Below, piece by piece: positions 1-6,257 of a DNA stretch of 8,868 nt. A model generated the notes under the pieces. The model saw only the letters and a list, made by a program, of their open reading frames with translations, was not told the origin of the DNA and searched no databases. Every line of letters starts with the position of its first letter. Position 1 is the first letter of the stretch. Position numbers and translations under genes: made by a program. Source of the DNA: Bacteroidota bacterium (GTDB lineage Bacteria; Bacteroidota; Ignavibacteria; UBA10030; UBA8401); assembly GCA_025355705.1 (NCBI GenBank), contig JANXZD010000201.1, forward strand, positions 1-8,868, given 5' to 3'.

Positions 1-1417
1 GAATAGAATCGATGATACCGATTGTACCGATTCCAATCCAAAGAGAAAAAACAAAAAATGCACCGACAAAGAAATAATCACGTTCGCGTGGCTGCGGATT
101 CTGCATATTAAAATAAAATGCCATGATGAGTCCCATCAGCAGAAAGAAATTGAAGAATACCCACCACATTACCTTATCTTTTTTAAAGTGATAATACATT
201 CCAAACAGTCCAATGAACAACGGGATTCCCCATAGCTGTTTCCAGTTCACACCTGCGCCTTGAAAATCCCCTTCGCTTCCGGCATACTGCCACAAAAAAT
301 ATCGCATGAACATTTCATCCAATTGATAGCGTAACAAATAATCTGAGTCACTTTTATAATTTGTATAAATGCCCTGATGCTGTGGTTCCTGACTGTAACG
401 ACGCTTAAAGAGTGGAGCATCACCATACTGTTCGCGATTGAGATACGATACAAGTTTTTTCAATGTGCTGGGATCATTCTCGTTCATCGGTGTATTTGCG
501 TTCGCACGAATGATCACCATTGCATAGGTTGAATATCCGAGAATGATCAAGAGAAATGATAACGAAGCAATATTGAGAATTTCGCGTTTATGCTGGATTG
601 AATACCATACGCCATAGATCGCTGCAATAATTACGGCGATCGGAATCAGAGTCCATATAATACTTTTCGATTCGGGACCTGCTCCAATCGTATATTCTCC
701 ATCAAGCATATTCGGCAAGATCTTTACAATACCGGGATAGACAACCGCAAAAATACCGATTGCAATAACACCGAAGATAATGTAATTACGTATTGAGAAT
801 TCATATCGACGGAAAAATACAATAATAAGGAAAGGAAAGATCACCATTAACGCCAACAAGTGAACACCAAGAGAAAGACCGATCATATATGCGATAAGAA
901 AAATATATTTTTGATGCCCCGGAGTATCGGCACGCTCATTCCATCGTAATGCAAGCCAGATCAACAGTCCGATGAAGAACATTGCCGCACCATATACTTC
1001 AGCTTCTACAGCGTTGAACCAAAATGTTGGACTAAAAGAAAGTGATAATGCTCCAATTGCCGACGCACCATACAATGTTATTTTATTCCACAAATCTTCT
1101 TTACGCGGACGCCACATTGTAACAAGTTTTACAATTGATAAATATAAAAACATTGACGTGAATGCACTGCATAGCGCGGAAATGATATGTATCCGAACAG
1201 CAGGATCATGATAAATCGGTATCATGCCGAATATTTTTCCCACCAATAAAAAGAGGGGCGAGCCGGGCGGATGCGGTACTTGTAGTAAATATGCTGCTGA
1301 GATAAATTCACCCACATCCCAAAACACAACGGTATCAGACAATGTTAAAATATATACGATCAAGGTTACAAAGAAAACAAATCCTGCAACTAGTTTATTC
1401 AATTTAGTATGTTCCAT
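1..1417 (-). CDS. DUF2723 / GT117-family polytopic membrane protein, C-terminus beyond left edge
   Basis: I translated this frame by hand. It is open from ATG at 1417 to the window edge, giving 472 residues with no stop, so the C-terminus is missing. The N-terminal region carries the DUF2723 signature: a membrane segment (about 8-26), then SDTVVFWDVGEF (27-38) and VPHPPGSPLF (47-56). Further family-like blocks are FWFNAVEAEVYG (132-143), NANTPMNENDP (306-316), REQYGDAPLF (328-337) and NPQPRERDYFFVGAFF (440-455). Roughly ten hydrophobic helices alternate with short loops. DUF2723 proteins resemble GT-C protein O-mannosyltransferases and are classed as GT117. The acidic residues D34 and E37 in the first outer loop occupy the place of the GT-C catalytic acids, which is inference. 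Substrate and acceptor cannot be read from the sequence. The start is supported by AAGAGG five bases upstream. The gene is divergent from the outer-membrane gene at 1666. Family assignment is secure; biochemical role is not. Confidence 0.9.
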   Translation of the reverse strand, partial: MEHTKLNKLVAGFVFFVTLIVYILTLSDTVVFWDVGEFISAAYLLQVPHPPGSPLFLLVGKIFGMIPIYHDPAVRIHIISALCSAFTSMFLYLSIVKLVTMWRPRKEDLWNKITLYGASAIGALSLSFSPTFWFNAVEAEVYGAAMFFIGLLIWLALRWNERADTPGHQKYIFLIAYMIGLSLGVHLLALMVIFPFLIIVFFRRYEFSIRNYIIFGVIAIGIFAVVYPGIVKILPNMLDGEYTIGAGPESKSIIWTLIPIAVIIAAIYGVWYSIQHKREILNIASLSFLLIILGYSTYAMVIIRANANTPMNENDPSTLKKLVSYLNREQYGDAPLFKRRYSQEPQHQGIYTNYKSDSDYLLRYQLDEMFMRYFLWQYAGSEGDFQGAGVNWKQLWGIPLFIGLFGMYYHFKKDKVMWWVFFNFFLLMGLIMAFYFNMQNPQPRERDYFFVGAFFVFSLWIGIGTIGIIDSI

Positions 1418-1422
1418 TACTA

Positions 1423-1428
1423 CCTCTT
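1423..1428 (-). promoter_or_regulatory. Shine-Dalgarno site of the DUF2723 gene
   Basis: On the minus strand the sequence reads AAGAGG-TAGTA-ATG. This is a strong anti-16S match with a 5-base spacer, and it fixes the start at 1417. It also shows that this organism uses Shine-Dalgarno sites for at least some genes. Confidence 0.75.
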
Positions 1429-1469
1429 TAGTGGGAAAAACTATGCGAACCAATTATCAATAGTTAGTA

Positions 1470-1497
1470 AATATACTTTGAAAGTGCCGATTTTCAA
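1470..1497 (-). promoter_or_regulatory. Candidate sigma70-type promoter of the DUF2723 gene
   Basis: On the minus strand, TTGAAA (1497-1492) is followed after 16 bases by TATATT (1475-1470). Each hexamer matches the bacterial housekeeping consensus at 5 of 6 positions. Transcription would begin near 1463, leaving a leader of roughly 45 bases. The -35 box is part of a short inverted pair, CTTTGAAA at 1477-1484 and TTTCAAAAG at 1492-1500, which could be an operator or chance. Predicted from consensus only. Confidence 0.4.
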
Positions 1498-1518
1498 AAG
1501 AAAATAACAGCACATCTT

Positions 1519-1565
1519 ATGACTGACCCTATCGCTAAGGTAGAGCCCATCTGTCATTGTTTTTT
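1519..1565 (+). other. Two-part hairpin followed by T6, upstream of the outer-membrane gene
   Basis: ATGAC (1519-1523) can pair with GTCAT (1553-1557). Inside it, CTATC (1529-1533) can pair with GGTAG (1539-1543, one G-U pair) around a GCTAA loop. A T6 run (1560-1565) follows on the plus strand. The shape is that of a weak intrinsic terminator or a small structured leader. The stems are only five pairs each, no gene precedes it on the plus strand, and I recognise no known RNA family. The rest of 1430-1665 holds only the candidate minus-strand promoter and AT-rich sequence. Confidence 0.25.
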
Positions 1566-1665
1566 AGACGACTTAGCCTGCAGAATTGTTCTGTTTTTGA
1601 ATCTTGCTTTTCTATCATAATTGATTGAGATTACAACAATTGCACAAAATGAATTTCAGTTCCTC

Positions 1666-1968
1666 ATGAAAAAATATTTATTCTTTTCAGTTTTTATTGC
1701 TCTTATCGCATCTCTTTATGCCCAACCGGCAACACCGGATTCTCTTATCACCAAAATTGAATTGAAAGACGGCTCAACACTCATCGGCACATTCGTGAGC
1801 GAAGATTCTCTTGGTGTTGATTTTCGCACACTCAGCGGAATGACGGCAAGAATTGCACACACACACAAATCCGATATATATTTCCATATACTTCTTCTAC
1901 GGTCGCATCAAAGGACACTCTACAACGAAAGACAATCATTGATCCGAACCGAACTCGGCTATTTTTGA
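1666..1968 (+). CDS. N-terminal part of a frameshifted outer-membrane protein gene
   Basis: The ATG at 1666 opens a 100-residue frame. It begins with a clear Sec signal peptide: MKK, a hydrophobic core, then SLYA before QPA, so cleavage is likely after residue 19. A short beta-rich segment follows (ITKIELKDGSTLIGTF, 28-43, and VDFRTLSGM, 51-59), a pattern I associate with N-terminal domains of secreted FCB proteins. Sense stops being family-like after ARIA (61-64), where the frame enters a (CA)6 tract. The remaining 36 residues are an out-of-frame tail ending at TGA 1966-1968. The real continuation lies in the frame ending at 3293. An in-frame TTG at 1621 would place 15 residues before the signal peptide and is rejected. 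No clear Shine-Dalgarno site precedes the ATG. Taken alone this product would be a short, non-functional secreted fragment. Confidence 0.75.
   Translation: MKKYLFFSVFIALIASLYAQPATPDSLITKIELKDGSTLIGTFVSEDSLGVDFRTLSGMTARIAHTHKSDIYFHILLLRSHQRTLYNERQSLIRTELGYF
1856..1867 (+). repeat. (CA)6 dinucleotide tract at the frameshift point
   Basis: Six uninterrupted CA units lie inside the outer-membrane gene. Upstream of the tract the family-like frame is the one starting at 1666. Downstream, the family-like frame is offset by two bases. Removing one CA unit gives ATT GCA CAC ACA CAA ATC CGA and joins both halves. Tracts of this kind change length by strand slippage, although six units is short compared with well-studied phase-variable loci. 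Confidence 0.9.
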
Positions 1969-3293
1969 TGCCAACAGCGCGCCCGATAGGAAATGGAGGC
2001 GGGTATTTTTCTGCATACGAACTTTTTTTCCCAACCTTGGCATTTGGGATCGGCAACATCGTTTCCGTCGCCGGCGGAATGTCCATTTTTCCCGGCGCAA
2101 GTAATCAGTTGTTCTATTTTGCACCAAAAGTCACGGTCGTAAACACTACAAATACTTCGCTTGCAGTCGGAGGATTGTACCTCGGCGCCGGAGGCACTGG
2201 TGAAGGCACATCACTGCTATATGGAGCAGCAACATTTGGGAATGAAAAAAGCTCTCTCACGATTGCGGCTAGCATCCCGACCGAGCGTAACCAAAATTCT
2301 CTTATCGTGATTGGTGGAGAATTACAGACTTCATCGTCACTAAAACTCATCACCGAAAATTGGATCTTTTCAAATTCAGTGTTGTATAGTTTTGGCATCC
2401 GTTTCTTCGGGGAAAAACTCGCTGCCGATCTCGGTTTTATACGATTGGCAGATATGAACGGCGGAGATGGATTCCCATTTTTTCCATGGCTCGGGTTTGC
2501 CTACAATTTTGGTACACCAGCAACAACTTCGTCTGACATTGAAAAACCGCAGCATTATGCTCCATCAACATACCGTGCACGAGCTTCATTCGGATTATTC
2601 ACAACAACAGGAAACAATGAACTGAAAAAATATTTGGACAATCAAGGATTCAAATCTAACGAATATTCCAGCGGACTGTTCTCTTCGGGTAACGGGAACA
2701 ACAAGGACGGGAATGGATTGTTAATGCAAGTCGAACGATCATTCAACGATAATTTTTCACTCGGATTAACAGTCTCCACAATTGGTAAATTAGTAGGCGG
2801 AAATTCTTCGTTGAGCGCCTACAAGTATTTTCAAACGCCAAACTATTACAGCACCAATATTGAGGTGGAACATTCCATCCTGACGTACGGTGTGCATGCT
2901 TCCTATTCACCAACGCAAAGCGATGACAACGATCGATCATATGCATTCGGCGCCGGCATAGGAAACAGCGATATTACGACTGATTGGTCATTCGGCGATT
3001 ATTATTACTCTAATACATTTGCTACTATTCGAACTTTTTCTAACTCGCAACTTACTGGATTTGTTTTTCTTACACTGGACCAACACATCACTCAGATGAT
3101 CTCGATTGGAATCGACGGTTCGTATTTTTTCATGCCCGATTCAAAGATCAATGGATTTGACCTCGGCTCAATCACCTATAAAGATTATTCAACCAGTCCG
3201 GCAACAGATAGAATTCAAATCATCTCAGTAAGTACAATGACACCGAATTTTGGATATGCTAAGGCGGGAATTTCTCTTGGCATACATTTTTAG
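1968..3293 (+). CDS. Beta-barrel part of the frameshifted outer-membrane protein gene
   Basis: This frame is open from 1821 (after TGA 1818-1820) to TAG 3291-3293. Family-like sequence starts before any start codon: TQIRYIF from 1863, then DPNRTRLFLMPTARP leading into GGGYFSAYELFFP and LAFGIGN. The ATG at 1968 is therefore only the first possible local start, not the original one. The remainder is rich in Gly, Ser, Asn and aromatic residues, with alternating hydrophobic strands and no hydrophobic helix. It ends in YAKAGISLGIHF, a terminal Phe typical of BAM-assembled outer-membrane proteins. Joined to the segment at 1666 through the CA tract it makes one protein of 541 residues with a signal peptide. 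I do not recognise a named function. Alone, from 1968, it would lack a signal peptide and could not reach the outer membrane. The TGA of the first frame and this ATG overlap as TGATG, so coupled re-initiation is possible. Confidence 0.75.
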   Translation: MPTARPIGNGGGYFSAYELFFPTLAFGIGNIVSVAGGMSIFPGASNQLFYFAPKVTVVNTTNTSLAVGGLYLGAGGTGEGTSLLYGAATFGNEKSSLTIAASIPTERNQNSLIVIGGELQTSSSLKLITENWIFSNSVLYSFGIRFFGEKLAADLGFIRLADMNGGDGFPFFPWLGFAYNFGTPATTSSDIEKPQHYAPSTYRARASFGLFTTTGNNELKKYLDNQGFKSNEYSSGLFSSGNGNNKDGNGLLMQVERSFNDNFSLGLTVSTIGKLVGGNSSLSAYKYFQTPNYYSTNIEVEHSILTYGVHASYSPTQSDDNDRSYAFGAGIGNSDITTDWSFGDYYYSNTFATIRTFSNSQLTGFVFLTLDQHITQMISIGIDGSYFFMPDSKINGFDLGSITYKDYSTSPATDRIQIISVSTMTPNFGYAKAGISLGIHF

Positions 3294-4432
3294 GGAATCA
3301 ACGCACCTGCAATTTCATCGCAAACGGCGTATCCCTTTGGTGTAAGAACGATCTTCTCTACGCTCTGTGCAAGTAATCCTTCATTTTCGTACGATTGCAG
3401 CAGTTCTTGACAGTTTAACAATACATCGTTTCCATAACCCAGACGAAGTTTATTCATATCAATCCCCCTGCTTCGCAATCCGAGGAAAATTTCTTCGTTG
3501 AAGAATTTTTTTGGATCGATCTCTTCGCTTCCAACGACCGGATATTCTCCTCGCTCAAGCATCTCACAGTAACTTTGAATGCTCCGAACATTCCACCAGC
3601 GTTTTCCTGTTGTCGGCGAATCTTTCCAGAATGAATGTGCCGAAGGACCAAGACCAATATAATTCGAGTGGTTCCAATAATTGAAATTATGACGTGAATA
3701 GAATCCGGGCTTTGCAAAATTAGAAACTTCATATTGTTCGTAACCATTCAAACGAAGCGTATCGATTGTGATCTCGTACAGTTCGGCATCTTCTTCATCC
3801 GGCAGCGGTGCAACTAATTTATTCTTCACCATCGTTGCGAGCGGTGTCTGGTCTTCAACGATCAACGCGTACGCAGAAATATGTTTTGGCTGCAACGCTA
3901 TTGCACGCCGAAGATTCTCTTTCCATCGCAACGGAGTTTGATTTGGTAATGCAAAGATCAGATCACAGCTCACATTATCGAAGCCTGCATGATACGCACT
4001 TTCAACTGCACGCTCTGCTTCTTCTGCAGAATGAATGCGTGTTAAAAACTTTAGATCATCCTCATGAAAGGATTGAATACCAAAACTGATACGATTAAAT
4101 CCTACGGAACGAAATTCATTTAATTTGTTTAACTCAACAGTTCCGGGGTTTGATTCGCAGGTGATCTCCGCATCAGCTTGCACGCGGAAATATTTATGAA
4201 TAAGAGAGAATATTTTTTCGAACTGCTGAGCAGAAAGAAGTGACGGAGTTCCGCCGCCGAAAAAGATCGTTTCAATGGTTTCTTGTGAAGAGAACATTTC
4301 TGCCCGGCGGACAATTTCGAGTTCAAGTGCAGAAAGAAAATGATCCATTGAACTCATATTCTCAATAGAATAAAAGTCACAATAGATACATTTGTGTTCA
4401 CAATACGGGATATGGAGATACAGGCTTGCCAT
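3290..4432 (-). CDS. hemW: Radical SAM heme chaperone HemW
   Basis: The 380-residue length is normal for HemW, a cytoplasmic [4Fe-4S] radical-SAM protein that binds heme and passes it to target proteins. It is often misannotated as coproporphyrinogen III oxidase (HemN). Visible motifs: the cluster cysteines C11, C15 and C18 in YCEHKCIYCDF; GGGTPS (59-64); ESNPGT (93-98); GFNRISFGIQSF (111-122); DLIFALPNQT (157-166); HISAYALIVEDQTPL (184-198); HNFNYW (248-253); GLGPSAHSF (260-268). A HemN-type C-terminal domain follows. HemN proper has a further cysteine two residues after the third (CxxxCxxCxC). Here that position is Phe20, which together with HNFNYW supports HemW. The ATG lies one base after the stop of the upstream signal peptidase gene and has no Shine-Dalgarno site of its own, so translation is probably coupled. 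Its stop overlaps the stop of the convergent outer-membrane gene by 4 bases. Confidence 0.95.
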   Translation of the reverse strand: MASLYLHIPYCEHKCIYCDFYSIENMSSMDHFLSALELEIVRRAEMFSSQETIETIFFGGGTPSLLSAQQFEKIFSLIHKYFRVQADAEITCESNPGTVELNKLNEFRSVGFNRISFGIQSFHEDDLKFLTRIHSAEEAERAVESAYHAGFDNVSCDLIFALPNQTPLRWKENLRRAIALQPKHISAYALIVEDQTPLATMVKNKLVAPLPDEEDAELYEITIDTLRLNGYEQYEVSNFAKPGFYSRHNFNYWNHSNYIGLGPSAHSFWKDSPTTGKRWWNVRSIQSYCEMLERGEYPVVGSEEIDPKKFFNEEIFLGLRSRGIDMNKLRLGYGNDVLLNCQELLQSYENEGLLAQSVEKIVLTPKGYAVCDEIAGALIP

Positions 4433-4433
4433 T

Positions 4434-5174
4434 TTATCTGATTAGTGTTCCTATTCTATTCCATTGGATTCCATCATTCGTCTTTGACCAATAGATCATC
4501 ATGGCTTTCCCGACAATATTCTCTTCGGGAATAAATCCCCACACTCGGCTGTCTGAACTGTTGTTGATGTTGTCCCCAAGCGCAAAATAATAATTTTTCG
4601 TAACAACGTACGAACAAGTCTCTTGTCCATCCACCACAATTTTTGTTCCGCGTTGTTCAACGGAACTACCTTCGCGTTGAATAAAAACTTTCCATCGAGG
4701 AAATGTTATTGGATCAAGATCGATCCGCATGCCTTTTATGGGAATTATTGTCATTGGAAAATCTGTTGCGGCTTTTTGCAGACCTCGTGCGATTAATCCA
4801 TTAACGCGGACTGTTCCATTTACAATATCAATCGTATCGCCCGGCAGACCAAGACATCGTTTTACAAGAAAAAGATTCCGCACCTGCAGTACTTCATTCG
4901 GCTCACCGGGAAATTCAAATACGATCACGTCGCCGCGGTGGATCTCTGCAAGTTTTGGAAATTGGAAATGTGGAAGTGATATATAAAGGAATTTTTTTGG
5001 TGTCCGCGCACCGTAGATGAACTTGTTGACCAAAAGAAAATCTCCGGCAACAAGTGTTTCACTCATCGAAGCAGTGGGAATTTTATACGCATCGATAATA
5101 CACGATTTTAAGCACGTGGCGAAGAGTAATGTAGAAAAAACAATGATCGCTCCGTCTCGGATCTTTCGCCACAT
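4434..5174 (-). CDS. lepB: Signal peptidase I (second, shorter paralogue)
   Basis: This 246-residue S26 signal peptidase would cleave signal peptides on the outer face of the inner membrane. An N-terminal membrane segment (about 9-27) is followed by the serine box KIPTASMSETL with Ser36 as nucleophile. The lysine box VKRCLGLPGDT carries Lys105 as general base. RGDVIVFEFPG (80-90) and GDNINNSSDSRVWGFIP (200-216) complete the fold. The last box departs from the usual GDNRDNSxDSR: Arg is replaced by Ile and the following Asp by Asn, while Asn205, Ser206 and DSR (208-210) remain. It shares long blocks with the paralogue just upstream, including VNKFIYG, RGDVIVFEFPG and the C-terminal NRIGTLI, so the pair arose by duplication. 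It starts 12 bases after that gene, with AAGGA in the gap, and ends one base before hemW. It is probably active, since Ser and Lys are intact. Confidence 0.93.
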   Translation of the reverse strand: MWRKIRDGAIIVFSTLLFATCLKSCIIDAYKIPTASMSETLVAGDFLLVNKFIYGARTPKKFLYISLPHFQFPKLAEIHRGDVIVFEFPGEPNEVLQVRNLFLVKRCLGLPGDTIDIVNGTVRVNGLIARGLQKAATDFPMTIIPIKGMRIDLDPITFPRWKVFIQREGSSVEQRGTKIVVDGQETCSYVVTKNYYFALGDNINNSSDSRVWGFIPEENIVGKAMMIYWSKTNDGIQWNRIGTLIR

Positions 5175-5186
5175 TGTTTTTCCTTT

Positions 5187-6197
5187 TCAACTGATGAGCG
5201 TACCGATACGGTTGAAACGGATCGTTTCAGGATTGAAAACCGTTACAACAATCTTGGTTAAAATATCAAGAACAATGTTGTGGCCGGAGAATGTTGTATA
5301 GATCCATTCCATCCTCATCGATTCACCGCGCATTGCAAGTTCAGCGCGATATTCATCCGTCAACTCCACCGAAAAATAAACGAACATCGGTGTGCCTACA
5401 ATATTTTCCCGCGGGATGAATCCCCAAAAACGACTGTCTAATGAATTATCGCGATGATCTCCCATGCCAAAAACATAATCTTTTTCAACAACATAGGTGC
5501 TCGTCACTTTACCATCGATCATTACTTTGCCGTCTGAACGTAATACAGGATTATGTCCGTCCCGTTTAATAAAAATTTCCCACATTGCAAAGTTTGACGA
5601 AGTGATATTCATTGTCATTCCTTTTTTGGGAATAACGAGCGGACCATAATTATCTTCGTTGAACATCGCTGTCGCAGGAAATGAACGTTCATCCTGATAT
5701 GATGGTGGAATGATACGCATGTGATCGTAGTACATATTTTTTGGAATTGGTGCCGCTTGTCCATTGATATACACGACGCGGTTCTTTATTTCAAGCGTGT
5801 CGCCTCCGAGAGCCATACAACGTTTTAGATAGAAAGTGAATGCGTCAGGTTTTACTTCATCTCTCATTCCGGGAAATTCAAATACGATCACATCGCCGCG
5901 TTTGACATCTTTGAAACCGGGGAGCGTTGTCCACGGGAGACGAATATCAGTGAACATAATGTTACGCGGTGTGGATGGACCATAGATGAATTTATTCACC
6001 ATCAGAAAATCACCCGTCAGGACTTCTTTTTCCATTGAACCGGTCGGTACAAGGAATGATGCAATGACAAAATTATTGAGCAGTAAAAATCCGCCGAAGA
6101 CGATCACGAATTCTTTTATCTGCGCGGTCATGTTCTCTTTCCACGTCAGTTTCTTTTCGGGCTCTTTTGCGTTGGTTTCTTTTTCTTCTTTTGCCAT
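5187..6197 (-). CDS. lepB: Signal peptidase I (first, longer paralogue)
   Basis: This is a 336-residue S26 signal peptidase. A lysine- and glutamate-rich cytoplasmic tail (1-20) precedes one membrane segment (about 29-48). The serine box FLVPTGSMEKEVL carries nucleophile Ser54, and the lysine box YLKRCMALGGDTL carries general base Lys125. RGDVIVFEFPG (100-110) and the canonical GDHRDNSLDSRFWGF (246-260) follow. Compared with its downstream neighbour it is longer by about 90 residues: the tail, an insert around 150-185 in the periplasmic domain, and an extra segment around 277-320 that includes a hydrophobic stretch (HNIVLDILTKIVVTVF). Both end in RIGTLI plus one residue. The start is supported by AGGA six bases upstream. 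It lies 61 bases after lepA in the same orientation. Its intact box residues suggest it is the main housekeeping enzyme, which is inference. Confidence 0.95.
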   Translation of the reverse strand: MAKEEKETNAKEPEKKLTWKENMTAQIKEFVIVFGGFLLLNNFVIASFLVPTGSMEKEVLTGDFLMVNKFIYGPSTPRNIMFTDIRLPWTTLPGFKDVKRGDVIVFEFPGMRDEVKPDAFTFYLKRCMALGGDTLEIKNRVVYINGQAAPIPKNMYYDHMRIIPPSYQDERSFPATAMFNEDNYGPLVIPKKGMTMNITSSNFAMWEIFIKRDGHNPVLRSDGKVMIDGKVTSTYVVEKDYVFGMGDHRDNSLDSRFWGFIPRENIVGTPMFVYFSVELTDEYRAELAMRGESMRMEWIYTTFSGHNIVLDILTKIVVTVFNPETIRFNRIGTLIS

Positions 6198-6230
6198 TGT
6201 GAATCCTAATTTGTGTTTAGCATTAATTAT

Positions 6231-6257
6231 CTCTGTGTTCTCTGGGGCTAAAAGCCC
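6231..6257. repeat. Short intergenic motif CTCTGTGTTCTCTGGGGC with a GGGCT/AGCCC hairpin
   Basis: In the 61-base gap after lepA, CTCTGTGTT and CTCTGGGGC form two imperfect 9-base units (6231-6248). They overlap a perfect 5-pair stem, GGGCT (6245-6249) and AGCCC (6253-6257), around an AAA loop, abutting the lepA stop codon. There is no T run after the stem in the direction of lepA transcription, so it is not a standard intrinsic terminator. From memory, sequences like CTCTGTGTTCTCTGTGGC recur in intergenic DNA of many environmental genomes. Whether this is one of them needs a genome-wide search. Confidence 0.4.

Noticed and set aside
972..1463. Two plus-strand open frames of 79 codons each
   Set aside because: They lie opposite the DUF2723 gene, whose minus-strand frame carries clear family motifs throughout; their translations show no domain or composition of a real protein.
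1962..1968. Programmed -1 frameshifting at the T5 run as the normal way to express the outer-membrane protein
   Set aside because: The barrel frame is already family-like about 100 bases upstream (IRYIF, DPNRTRLF), so the intended frame change is at the CA tract; there is no canonical X XXY YYZ heptamer.
3808..4089. A 93-codon plus-strand open frame within hemW
   Set aside because: It is antisense to the highly conserved HemW core, with no start signal or recognisable product.
3290..4432. Oxygen-independent coproporphyrinogen III oxidase (HemN)
   Set aside because: The cluster motif is CxxxCxxC without HemN's fourth cysteine, and HNFNYW plus the shorter length indicate HemW.
6245..6257. Intrinsic terminator after lepA
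   Set aside because: The GGGCT/AGCCC stem has only five pairs and no T run follows in the direction of lepA transcription.
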